Assembly: GCA_900542295.1 (NCBI GenBank)
Contig: UQNJ01000002.1
Location: 124,001 to 188,000 of the forward strand
Direction: 5' to 3'
Length of the DNA stretch: 64,000 nt
DNA from: an uncultured Eubacteriales bacterium
GTDB taxonomy: Bacteria; Bacillota; Clostridia; Peptostreptococcales; Anaerovoracaceae
Shown here: positions 7,198 through 15,100 of the stretch, piece by piece
Numbering within the stretch: position 1 is the stretch's first letter
Layout of the letters: every line of letters begins with the position of its first letter
Position numbers and translations under genes: made by a program
The notes under the pieces: model-generated
What the model was told of the DNA's origin: nothing
The model's input: only the letters and a program-made list of their open reading frames with translations
Databases searched by the model: none

Positions 7198-8949
7198 TTA
7201 TTCTTCGCTTTCTTCTATATCATATTTATGCAATTTATCAAACAGATTCGTCTTGCTTATTCCAAGAGCCTCAGCAGTCTTTCGGCGGTTTCTGTTAAAC
7301 TGTAAAAATGTTTGCTTCACTATCTCCTTTTCGTAAGCCTCCATTTTATCTTTAAGGGTCACAAGCAATTTGTTTTTTGCAACAGGGTTATCCAGTACTA
7401 TATCCTCTTCTCTTATAAAACTTCCCTCTGCCATAACTGCCGCTTTTTCCAATACATTTTCAAGTTCTCTGATATTTCCCGGCCAACTGTACTGTTTCAT
7501 TTTTTCAAGGGCTTGGTTTGTCAGCATCAAATTATCGGTTTCAAGCCTTTCACATATCAGCGGTAATGTATCTCCCACTATGCTTTCAAGATCACTTATT
7601 CTTTCCCTCAAAGGAGGCAGCTGTATAGGGAACACATTTATTCTATAATAAAGATCTTCTCTGAATTGTCCCGCTTTTACCATTTTTTCCAAATCCTTAT
7701 TGGTAGCCACTATCAGCCTTACATCTGCGGAAATCTTTCTTATTCCCCCTACTCTGTAAAATGTGCCCTCTTGAAGAACTTCAAGGAGTTTTCCCTGAAG
7801 CAGATAGGGCAGCTCTGATATTTCATCAAGAAACAAAGTCCCCCCTCTGGCCATTTCAAAGTATCCTATCTTGCCTCCCTTTCTTGCACCGGTGAATGCT
7901 CCCTCTTCATATCCGAACAGTTCGCTCTCTATGAGATTATATGCTATAGCGGCACAATTTACATTTATAAAAGGGCCGTCTGCCCTACGGCTGTTTCTAT
8001 GTATCTCACCTGCAAGGAAAGTCTTACCGGTCCCGCTTTCACCGGTAAGAACTATCGTAACATTTTTCCTACATACCTTATCAAGCTTGTTGTTTATATA
8101 CTCTATGTTTTCTCCGCATCCCTTTAATCTTGCTTCACATCCTAATTCATTTTTGCCTATTTTTATTCTATCATCGAAATAAAGCTTGTCGTATATTTCA
8201 GTTTCTTTCCTAATGTGCTCAAGATATGCCGCCTCTTCACCTATAGAGAACACCGACATACCGCCCGTAATTTCTTCACCGGCTACCCATTTAAGCACCA
8301 CCGGTTTTCCGTATGAATCAAAAAATAAAGGTTCACTATTTTCATTCATTTCAGTTATAAGTTCTCCAACATTTTTTTCAAAAAAATCCGTCGCCTCCCA
8401 TGGCCCTTTTTTTGATATATATGCATCATAAACACCATGCTTAATCAACTCTTTAAGTTCTTTTGACACATTATGCTCTTTACTGAAAAAATTTATTATA
8501 CCGTTTTTAACAACCATAATATTTCCGTCGGGACTCATTGAAGATTCTTCTCTCCATGCATTTCCTACTGAGACGATCAGTTTTGTACATTCCCCTATTT
8601 TTTCAAATTGTATTTTTATACTTTCACCGGAATATATGGTCTCTGTTTCGCCAAAGCTTTCATTATCAAAGTGCTTATAAAAAGGTAAAAAATCTCCGTC
8701 CTCATATCTGAAAATTACGGCTTCCATCGCCCCCTTACCAAATGCCGAATCTTCTTTTAATCCGGCAGCTTCATATATTCCGGCCTCTTTAGCATACTTT
8801 CCTACATATATTACTATGTCATTTATTTGAATTTTTCCATTGCTATGCCATTGTACATCCGTTCTGTTATTTCGTGCAAATCTTATTGTGCTTTCATCTG
8901 TGTATATAAACTTTTTATTCTTTTCTAATGCAAAATATCCGATTTCCAT
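7198..8949 (-). CDS. Sigma-54-dependent transcriptional activator (bEBP)
   Basis: This 583-aa enhancer-binding protein has the AAA+ core with Walker A GESGTGKT (303-310), the sigma-54 contact loop GAFTGA (350-355), Walker B TLFLDE (371-376) and an arginine-finger region, then a Fis-type helix-turn-helix (RRKTAEALGISKTNLFDKL, about 555-573). The first 270 residues are not a receiver domain and are not recognised; residues 140-250 could be PAS-like. It very probably drives the -24/-12 promoter at 6209-6223 in front of the dipeptidase operon. It has its own sigma-A-type promoter and precedes the pseudo-beta-lactamase gene. Confidence 0.92.
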   Translation of the reverse strand: MEIGYFALEKNKKFIYTDESTIRFARNNRTDVQWHSNGKIQINDIVIYVGKYAKEAGIYEAAGLKEDSAFGKGAMEAVIFRYEDGDFLPFYKHFDNESFGETETIYSGESIKIQFEKIGECTKLIVSVGNAWREESSMSPDGNIMVVKNGIINFFSKEHNVSKELKELIKHGVYDAYISKKGPWEATDFFEKNVGELITEMNENSEPLFFDSYGKPVVLKWVAGEEITGGMSVFSIGEEAAYLEHIRKETEIYDKLYFDDRIKIGKNELGCEARLKGCGENIEYINNKLDKVCRKNVTIVLTGESGTGKTFLAGEIHRNSRRADGPFINVNCAAIAYNLIESELFGYEEGAFTGARKGGKIGYFEMARGGTLFLDEISELPYLLQGKLLEVLQEGTFYRVGGIRKISADVRLIVATNKDLEKMVKAGQFREDLYYRINVFPIQLPPLRERISDLESIVGDTLPLICERLETDNLMLTNQALEKMKQYSWPGNIRELENVLEKAAVMAEGSFIREEDIVLDNPVAKNKLLVTLKDKMEAYEKEIVKQTFLQFNRNRRKTAEALGISKTNLFDKLHKYDIEESEE

Positions 8950-8973
8950 AAAAGCTCCTTCTTTATTTTTTTA

Positions 8974-9002
8974 AATATACCATGAAAATTCAGGTCGGTC
9001 AA
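8974..9002 (-). promoter_or_regulatory. Sigma-A-type promoter of the sigma-54 activator gene
   Basis: On the minus strand TTGACC (9002-8997), a 17-bp spacer and TATATT (8979-8974) precede the activator start at 8949, with AAGGAG in the leader. The CAACAT-N5-ATGTTT dyad at 9008-9024 lies just upstream, suggesting autoregulation. The promoter of the divergent radical SAM gene in this gap is not clear. Confidence 0.65.
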
Positions 9003-9007
9003 TGCAG

Positions 9008-9024
9008 CAACATTTCAGATGTTT
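9008..9024. promoter_or_regulatory. Second copy of the CAACAT-N5-ATGTT dyad
   Basis: CAACAT-TTCAG-ATGTTT lies between the divergent activator and radical SAM genes, 6 bp upstream of the activator's -35 hexamer. It shares arms and 5-bp spacing with the dyad at 6224-6242. It may be an autoregulatory site. Confidence 0.4.
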
Positions 9025-9131
9025 TTACAATTCACCTGCTTTGCACAAATTTTAAGCTGCCTGTAGGTTTTGTCTATATCAATAAACTCATTAAAAATAT
9101 ATACTAAGGTCAATAAAAAGGAGGTATTCAT

Positions 9132-10508
9132 ATGGCAACAAGCTTAGCACATATCGCAGAAAGAAAAGCTTTCGGAATGGCTCTCAGTTCCCTTATAGAC
9201 AAAGGCAGAAAAGGCAATTTTTCCGATGAAGCATTATCATTGATAGACAGAATAGAAAAGATTTTAGGAAATTCGTGGGAAAGTTCATCATACGAAATGC
9301 TTAGGGATATAGCAAAATCTCCTGACAGCAAATGGGCTCGCTACGCAAATAGAATAGTGCGTGAGGTAGACCCGAACATTCTAAAGACATTTCTTCTGAA
9401 TGCCGCCTATGAAGGTGGGTTCAGGGGTTTTAAAACTTCCGAAGCAATGAAAGAAAAATACGGCTGTAACATTCCGTGGATAATACTTATGGACCCGACC
9501 ACTGCATGTAATCTTCACTGTACCGGATGCTGGGCGGCAGAATACGGCAACAAGCTCAACCTCTCTTTTGAGGTAATGGATAAAATCATTACAGAAGGAA
9601 AAGAATTAGGTATCTATGCTTACCTGTTTACAGGCGGAGAGCCTTTGGTCCGCAGAGATGATATAATAAAATTATGTGAAAAGCACAAAGATGTAGCCTT
9701 TCATGCTTTCACCAACGGAACGCTCATAGATCAAAAGTTCTGTGACGACCTTTTGAGAGTAGGCAACTTTTTCGTTTCCGTAAGCATAGAGGGATTCGAA
9801 GAAAGCAATGACGGGCGTCGAGGTGCAGGGCACTACAAAAAAGCTCTTGCAGCAATGGATCTTATGCATCAAAATCACATACCTTTCGGTGTGTCTATCT
9901 GTTACACAAGCCAAAACTACATGACGGTTACAAGTGATGAATTTTTAGACATGCTTATCGACAAAGGCTGCGTATTCGCATGGTATTTCCATTATATGCC
10001 TGTCGGCGTCAATGCCAGCACAGACCTTTTGCTTACACCTGAACAAAGAGCTTACATGTACAAGAAAATTCGTGAAATAAGAGGTCTTGAAGGGGGCAAA
10101 GAACTATTTGCACTGGATTTTCAAAACGACGGGGAATTTGTTAACGGATGCATAGCAGGAGGCGAAAGGTACTGTCACATCAATGCCAACGGTGATGTCG
10201 AGCCTTGCGTTTTTGTTCATTACTCAGGTGCAAACATAAAAGAGCAATCACTTCTTGATTGTTTGCGTCAGCCTCTTTTCCTTGCATATAAAGAGGGGCA
10301 GCCGTTTAATGATAATATGTTAAGACCTTGTCCTATGCTTGAAAATCCCGAAAAGCTTCAAGAAATGATAAAAAAGACAGGGGCTAAATCCACAGATTTA
10401 GAGCAGCCTGAGTCCTGCGAACATTTATGTGCAAAATGTACTAAATATGCTGCTGACTGGGCCCCTACAGCTGATAAGTTATGGAAAGAAAACCCTAAAA
10501 GCATATAA
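9132..10508 (+). CDS. Radical SAM protein with SPASM-type C-terminus
   Basis: This 458-aa protein has the radical SAM cluster motif CNLHCTGC with cysteines 126, 130 and 133, preceded by MDPTTA and followed by the SAM-binding GGEP motif (TGGEPLVR). Extra cysteine groups (CIAGGERYCHIN, VEPC, and near the end CEHLCAKC) resemble the auxiliary Fe-S clusters of SPASM proteins. The N-terminal 110 residues are a helical extension. The substrate is unknown, and no precursor peptide gene is visible next to it. AAGGAGG lies 7 bp before the ATG. It stands alone with a strong terminator behind it. Confidence 0.85.
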   Translation: MATSLAHIAERKAFGMALSSLIDKGRKGNFSDEALSLIDRIEKILGNSWESSSYEMLRDIAKSPDSKWARYANRIVREVDPNILKTFLLNAAYEGGFRGFKTSEAMKEKYGCNIPWIILMDPTTACNLHCTGCWAAEYGNKLNLSFEVMDKIITEGKELGIYAYLFTGGEPLVRRDDIIKLCEKHKDVAFHAFTNGTLIDQKFCDDLLRVGNFFVSVSIEGFEESNDGRRGAGHYKKALAAMDLMHQNHIPFGVSICYTSQNYMTVTSDEFLDMLIDKGCVFAWYFHYMPVGVNASTDLLLTPEQRAYMYKKIREIRGLEGGKELFALDFQNDGEFVNGCIAGGERYCHINANGDVEPCVFVHYSGANIKEQSLLDCLRQPLFLAYKEGQPFNDNMLRPCPMLENPEKLQEMIKKTGAKSTDLEQPESCEHLCAKCTKYAADWAPTADKLWKENPKSI

Positions 10509-10571
10509 TGATTTATTATATACATACTATAAATAAATTACCTACTTATATTTAACACTTTTACCGCAGCA

Positions 10572-10612
10572 GACGCACCGGAAACAGCAAAAATTGCTGT
10601 TTCCGGTGCGTC
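10572..10612 (+). terminator. Strong intrinsic terminator after the radical SAM gene
   Basis: A perfect 19-bp stem (10572-10590 with 10594-10612) closes on a 3-nt loop and is followed by TTGTTTAATTTT. It separates the radical SAM gene from the CHAP gene. Confidence 0.9.
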
Positions 10613-10689
10613 TTGTTTAATTTTGTCACTAAATATATGTACTATTATCTTATCTGCGCAATAAAATGCTCTCTGACAGGAGTTTTATA

Positions 10690-11220
10690 ATGTTCAGAAA
10701 AAAAGTGAAAATATTTTTAAAGCATATTCTTATTTTTTTTATACTTGTTTACATTATGTCCTCAGTGTTTTTTTCTTTGGTATTAACGATGCCGAAATCT
10801 CTGTACTCATATAACGGTACAGCCGTCAGAAACACTGCTGAATCTCAGATTGGAAATATAGGCGGCGAAAAATACTGGAGATGGTTCGGTTCTGAAAAGC
10901 GGATAGAATGGTGTGCCTGCTTTGTATCATGGTGCATAAATTCAAACTATGATGGTGTTCCGAAATTCTCATCCTGCTCTAAAACCGCAGTTTGGCTTAG
11001 ACAACAACGATTATTTTACAAAAGTAATATTACTCCGAAACCGGGCATGATTGTATTCTTTGACTGGGATAATGACAATAGTCCCGATCACACAGGTATA
11101 GTTGATTATGTTTCAGCAGATTATTTACACACTATAGAAGGCAACAATAAAGACAGATGTATAAAAAGCAAATATCCTGTTAAAAGCGATGTTATATACG
11201 GATACGGCGCAGTATTCTAA
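10690..11220 (+). CDS. CHAP-domain amidase/peptidase, membrane-anchored or secreted
   Basis: This 176-aa protein starts with a basic N-terminus and a hydrophobic segment (about residues 9-32), a signal peptide or anchor. The rest is a CHAP domain: catalytic Cys in WCACFVSW, His in PDHTGIVD and the polar residue in IEGNN, as in amidases and endopeptidases that cut peptidoglycan. I chose the ATG at 10690 because AGGAG at 10678-10682 is 7 bp upstream; an in-frame ATG at 10666 has no ribosome site. It is a single gene between two terminators. Confidence 0.82.
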   Translation: MFRKKVKIFLKHILIFFILVYIMSSVFFSLVLTMPKSLYSYNGTAVRNTAESQIGNIGGEKYWRWFGSEKRIEWCACFVSWCINSNYDGVPKFSSCSKTAVWLRQQRLFYKSNITPKPGMIVFFDWDNDNSPDHTGIVDYVSADYLHTIEGNNKDRCIKSKYPVKSDVIYGYGAVF

Positions 11221-11234
11221 GATTCTAAACATAA

Positions 11235-11267
11235 AACCCCTTTACATCAAAAATCCGTAAAGGGGTT
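11235..11267. terminator. Hairpin terminator between convergent genes
   Basis: AACCCCTTTAC (11235-11245) pairs perfectly with GTAAAGGGGTT (11257-11267). The following T tract is weak on both strands, but the position between convergent ends (11220 and 11294) supports a terminator. Confidence 0.7.
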
Positions 11268-11293
11268 ATGTGAAATATTCGATTTTGACTTGA

Positions 11294-11854
11294 TTATCCC
11301 AGTCTCCGCCTTGAAAGCATCATGCCACCGTAAAACAAGGCACCGATATTGCCTGCAATTATATCAGTAACTGTATCCACCATTCCTCTTTGCATTTCTC
11401 CACCTGCTATCTTGTCGGCAAGAAACTCAAAAATTTCCCAGATTCCTGCACAACCGCTTGAAAACATACAAGCTCCGAATATCATCGGCAATGCATATAT
11501 GTAAAAATCACATCTGCGTGAGGAGTTTCTCATCAGCTTTTCCATTATAAGCATTCCAAGAGCCGCAAGCAAAAATCCACTTATCAAATGTACAATTTTA
11601 TCATAAGGGCCAAATGACCTGTACAAGTTTATAACTGACCCTAAAGGTGAAGCCATAAACACAAAGATCAAACCGCTGTAGAAAAGCTCATCGCTCACCT
11701 TAATTATTTTTGACACTATAACAAGCACCGCTATCGAAGCAAAGGCCCCTGCCACATTGCCCACAGGAGGATTTATTCCCGTTTTGTAAGCAATCAATGA
11801 TGTCGCCGCAGTAGCTAAAATCAACAATGTTATTCCTACTTTTCTTCCCTTCAT
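11294..11854 (-). CDS. Multi-pass membrane protein, DUF2238/YjdF-like
   Basis: This 186-aa protein has about six membrane segments. Motifs YDKIVHLISGF (about residue 84) and GIWEIFEFLADKI (about 137), then MVDTVTDIIAGNIGA, match the pattern of conserved DKxxHFxSG and WEIxEF residues in YjdF-type inner membrane proteins. No function is established for the family. It appears monocistronic. Confidence 0.6.
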   Translation of the reverse strand: MKGRKVGITLLILATAATSLIAYKTGINPPVGNVAGAFASIAVLVIVSKIIKVSDELFYSGLIFVFMASPLGSVINLYRSFGPYDKIVHLISGFLLAALGMLIMEKLMRNSSRRCDFYIYALPMIFGACMFSSGCAGIWEIFEFLADKIAGGEMQRGMVDTVTDIIAGNIGALFYGGMMLSRRRLG

Positions 11855-11976
11855 TTCATATCTCCCCAGAAATTTGATATAGAAGACAGTATATCACAAA
11901 ATATGACGGAAATCATCACTTTATGAGGAAAGTTTATTGCTTAGACGTGGTCAGGATAACAGCACGGATTTATTTG

Positions 11977-12075
11977 TCATATCCCAAAAAAACTTTCGGC
12001 ATTTTCACAGTAAACTTCCATTTTTTCCTCATCGCTGAAAAAATTCAGTTCTATTCGTGCTTTTTCAAGTTTTGT
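11977..12075 (-). pseudogene. Possible 3' remnant of an amidohydrolase gene
   Basis: Directly after the rsgI stop and in the same frame, 32 sense codons end in SDEEKMEVYCENAESFFGI and a stop. That resembles the C-terminus of amidohydrolase-2 family enzymes, which often ends in a S-EEK-x-KI-x-NAxxLFGI pattern. No start or ribosome site is present. The rest of the 11855-12075 gap holds only the leader of the membrane protein gene. The assignment is tentative because the segment is short. Confidence 0.35.
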
Positions 12076-12999
12076 TCAGCGAACAGAATTATCATCTCCG
12101 TCATCAGGCTCCCCCGTATCAGGTGTGTCCGCATCATCATCCTGTTCAGCTGTTTCCTCATCTGATTCATCATCTGAGGTTTCATCATCTGATTGATCAT
12201 CCTGCTCAGATTCGTCATCATCCTCGATAATCATCATAAACTTTTTATAAGTTTCAGGCATTTTGCCTCTGTTTTTTTCAATAAATTCAGAAATACTGCT
12301 GAATTCTGCATCATCAAAATAATCTTCAATGGCATCCTCATCAACTGCCTTTTCCATAATATATATACCAAGACTCTTCTCTTGCTTTGCAGCTTCTTTT
12401 ACATCTGTTTTTCCGCCCTGAACATATATTAAGCTCTTATCTGTAAATCTTTTATATATTTCTTTTTTAAGATTGTCCGCCTTTCCTGAATCGTCTTTTT
12501 TCATATAAGCTCCTGCCACAAGAAGAGTGCCGTCTTCATCAGATAGTTCCATAAGCTCATCCCAAATTTCATCTAATTCCTTTCCCTGCATTGCGTCAAG
12601 CTCATCTTCTGTAAGTGTTTTGTCATATGACTCTGCCTTTATAACACGTTTTTCATCATCAAGTTCAATCTGAACGCTTTGCTTTCCATCAAATGAAACT
12701 GCGGCATATGTCCTGTCTGTAAATTGGGGAATCGCCATTGTGCCGGCAGAACTCATCAATGCTGCTGCAGCTGCTGCTATCTTTGTAAAAACGGATTTTT
12801 TAATCTTTTTATCTATAAAAGGCAGTACTACTGCGTTTTTTTTCGATTCCTCCGGGTTGTAAAAATCTTCATCCAAAACATAAATTTTCTGTCCTGCACA
12901 AAGACCTTCTTTTTTCTTTATTCTTGCAATCCTGCTGTCATCTAACATTACTATGCAACAGTCCTCTTTTATTTCCATAATCAGTGCTTTATAATACAT
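12076..12999 (-). CDS. rsgI: Anti-sigma-I factor RsgI-like, with acidic C-terminal tail
   Basis: This 307-aa protein starts with the RsgI N-terminal domain (YKALIMEIKEDCCIVMLDD, residues 3-50) that binds SigI in the cytoplasm. A single membrane segment follows (about 78-95), then a short extracytoplasmic region opening with YAAVSFDGKQSVQIELDDE, the counterpart of the conserved AYVSIDINPS motif. The last 50 residues are almost all Asp, Glu, Ser and Thr. No carbohydrate-binding or enzymatic sensor domain is visible, unlike cellulosome-associated RsgI proteins. Its ATG shares one base with the sigI stop, so the two are translationally coupled. Confidence 0.8.
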   Translation of the reverse strand: MYYKALIMEIKEDCCIVMLDDSRIARIKKKEGLCAGQKIYVLDEDFYNPEESKKNAVVLPFIDKKIKKSVFTKIAAAAAALMSSAGTMAIPQFTDRTYAAVSFDGKQSVQIELDDEKRVIKAESYDKTLTEDELDAMQGKELDEIWDELMELSDEDGTLLVAGAYMKKDDSGKADNLKKEIYKRFTDKSLIYVQGGKTDVKEAAKQEKSLGIYIMEKAVDEDAIEDYFDDAEFSSISEFIEKNRGKMPETYKKFMMIIEDDDESEQDDQSDDETSDDESDEETAEQDDDADTPDTGEPDDGDDNSVR

Positions 13000-13658
13000 T
13001 ACTCCTCACCTCCGGCCGGCTTAACCCATGAACTCAATGACGGATATTTTTTAATAAAAATCACCATTGCCGCCAATATAAAATTCTTACTGCCCTTTAC
13101 AATTTTTTCAGTAACACTGCAAAGACGTGCAACTGCCCTTATAGGCAGCTTTCTTTTGCTGTATGTCAGTTCTGCCGTAGGTCTGTCATTTCCTGCCTTT
13201 TCTGCAATTCTGAGCGCATTTTTTCTTGTATCTTTATGTTTGGGTGCAGTATCCGCTAAAATTTCAAGGGTAAGTCCAAAATGGAACAGTTCTTTTTTAT
13301 ATTCTCTGATTTCTTCTTTCAGTATTTCTTCTTCTATGCTCAAATCACATGCAAAATCATATCCGCTTTCATATAGTTCTTCCAAGGATGATGTCTTTAC
13401 TGTCCTGCTTTCTTTTGACATATAATTTCTGATACGGATTTCCATAACTAATTTTGCAAAGCTTAGAAAGCTACCTCTGGTTTCATCATATTTTTCTACT
13501 GCTTCTGCAAACGCTTTAAGTGCTATGCTAAAACAGTCGTCATGCTCTATATTTACATACTTTCCGCTTACTTTGCTTGCAGTTCTTATGATAAATCCTT
13601 TATGTCTTTCTATAAGTTTATCTAAATGCTCTAAGCCGATTTCTTCGCCCGGAACCAT
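12999..13658 (-). CDS. sigI: RNA polymerase sigma factor SigI
   Basis: This 219-aa protein matches the SigI subgroup of sigma-70 factors: region 2 (HKGFIIRTASKVSGKYVNIEHDD then FSIALKAFAEAVEKYDETRG, residues 15-66) and a SigI-type C-terminal region ending with RAVARLCSVTEKIVKGSKNFI (about 174-194). SigI responds to heat or extracellular polysaccharide in characterised species. AAGGAG lies 8 bp upstream of the ATG. It is immediately upstream of, and coupled to, the RsgI-like anti-sigma gene, which confirms the pair. Confidence 0.88.
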   Translation of the reverse strand: MVPGEEIGLEHLDKLIERHKGFIIRTASKVSGKYVNIEHDDCFSIALKAFAEAVEKYDETRGSFLSFAKLVMEIRIRNYMSKESRTVKTSSLEELYESGYDFACDLSIEEEILKEEIREYKKELFHFGLTLEILADTAPKHKDTRKNALRIAEKAGNDRPTAELTYSKRKLPIRAVARLCSVTEKIVKGSKNFILAAMVIFIKKYPSLSSWVKPAGGEE

Positions 13659-13726
13659 TTTTATCGTCTCCTTTTACTACTTTCATTTGTACTGACATTT
13701 TATGGCGAAAACAGCCCTATGACAAA

Positions 13727-14392
13727 TCAGTTCTCATTAGGTGCAAGAAGATTAACTGCATCTATACCTCCAAATTCAAAAATATTTTCTATCACACGAT
13801 TGCTGTCACTATCAGAAATTCTTATTTCATATACAAGCTCAAAAGAGTCACTCAGAATATTTTTCGCTTTTATATGCAAATATTTGCTGTTTTTCGACAG
13901 GAGTTCTTGTATGCTGTCAATATCTGCACAGCTTCCCCTCACTACAAGCAGACGGTTTTCAGCAGCAGCATCATCTCTTTTGGTAATTATCATAAGAACC
14001 ACCAGAATCACACTCCCGAAAATTCCTGCTGTATAGCTCATCGTTGAAGCCGTAAGACCTATAGCCATACTCCAGATTATAAAGCCTATATCTCTCGGTT
14101 CTCTTATATTGGTACGGAAACGCACTATAGAAAGCGAGCCCAACATTCCCAATGAAAGAGCAAGGTTAGACATAATAAGATCCATCAGTATAGTAGATAC
14201 AAACGACATAATAACAAGAGTTACTGCAAATTTAGGCTGATAACCGTTTCGGCTGTGTCCTATTCTGTACGTCAGTACAAGTGCTGCCGACAAAACAGCA
14301 GCAAAGCCCAGAGTTTTTAATATTTCACCGGAATCCATCTGCGAATAAGTCGTACTGATAAGATGTGTCATCATTTCATCTATTCCATTCAT
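13727..14392 (-). CDS. DUF4956 membrane protein (copy 1)
   Basis: This 221-aa protein has four membrane segments in its first 135 residues and a cytoplasmic C-terminal domain. The motif LGSLSIVRFRTNIREPRDIGFIIW (about residues 83-106) is diagnostic for DUF4956, a family often encoded beside VTC-type polyphosphate polymerases. It probably assists polyphosphate synthesis or export at the membrane. AGGAGG precedes the ATG. It follows a second DUF4956 gene and a VTC gene on the same strand, so it is the last gene of that unit. Confidence 0.82.
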   Translation of the reverse strand: MNGIDEMMTHLISTTYSQMDSGEILKTLGFAAVLSAALVLTYRIGHSRNGYQPKFAVTLVIMSFVSTILMDLIMSNLALSLGMLGSLSIVRFRTNIREPRDIGFIIWSMAIGLTASTMSYTAGIFGSVILVVLMIITKRDDAAAENRLLVVRGSCADIDSIQELLSKNSKYLHIKAKNILSDSFELVYEIRISDSDSNRVIENIFEFGGIDAVNLLAPNEN

Positions 14393-14422
14393 TTTTATTG
14401 CCTCCTATTTCTTTAAAGAATC

Positions 14423-15010
14423 CTATGCTGCTTTTGTTTCCGGAGCCAGAACATTGACATCTAAATCCCCATCTATGAGATTAAGTTTTGTAATGACCGC
14501 CTCTTCAATTTTGGAATTCACACGCATCTCATATACAAGTTCAAAAGATTCTTCGTATATATTTTTAGATTGAACGGTAATTCCTTTCAAATGACGGAAC
14601 ACATCCTGTACAGATGCAAACTGCGGCTTGTTTCCTCTTATTACCAATGTGCATTTTTTTCTTCTGTTAAAGCCTTTACACATCAAAATTAAAACGAAAC
14701 TCAAAATTACTGTACTTATTATTCCCGGTAAATATGCCCCGACAGCCGAGGTCACGCCTATTGAAAGTGCCCAAAATACAAATCCCAAATCTCTTGGATC
14801 CTTTGTGTTCATTCTTATTCTGCATATAGACAGAGAGCCTAAAGCACCAAGAGATATAAGAGGATTATCTCTTATGAGCAGCAGAAGCACATTTGACAAG
14901 AATGCCATCATCATCAGGTTTATATTGAATTTCGAATTATATGACAGCGATGTATGAACAAATCGATATGTTAAAGCCATTATACCTGACATGCATAATG
15001 TAAAAATCAA
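14423..15010 (-). CDS. DUF4956 membrane protein (copy 2), 5' end apparently frameshifted
   Basis: The open frame (195 aa) carries the family motif LGSLSICRIRMNTKDPRDLGF and three to four membrane segments. It can only start at a TTG (15010) without a good ribosome site. An ATG at 15084-15082 preceded by GAGGTAGGAATT lies 17 bp after the VTC stop and opens MRDFFMDFIRTINESG in another frame, which stops just after the TTG region. The frame continuing into the main ORF reads KRPEKETLVYSLIF, a sensible family N-terminus. A single-base indel near 15045-15060 would restore a protein of about 219 aa. Decay, phase variation or a sequence error are all possible. Confidence 0.7.
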   Translation of the reverse strand: MIFTLCMSGIMALTYRFVHTSLSYNSKFNINLMMMAFLSNVLLLLIRDNPLISLGALGSLSICRIRMNTKDPRDLGFVFWALSIGVTSAVGAYLPGIISTVILSFVLILMCKGFNRRKKCTLVIRGNKPQFASVQDVFRHLKGITVQSKNIYEESFELVYEMRVNSKIEEAVITKLNLIDGDLDVNVLAPETKAA

Positions 15011-15100
15011 ACTATATACAAGGGTTTCCTTTTCAGGCCGCTTTCATTTATTGTCCTTATAAAGTCCATAAAAAAGTCTCTCATAATTCCTACCTCTCTA

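Noticed and set aside
9070..9105. Promoter TTGTCT ... TATACT for the radical SAM gene
   Set aside because: The spacer would be 24 bp, too long for sigma-A.
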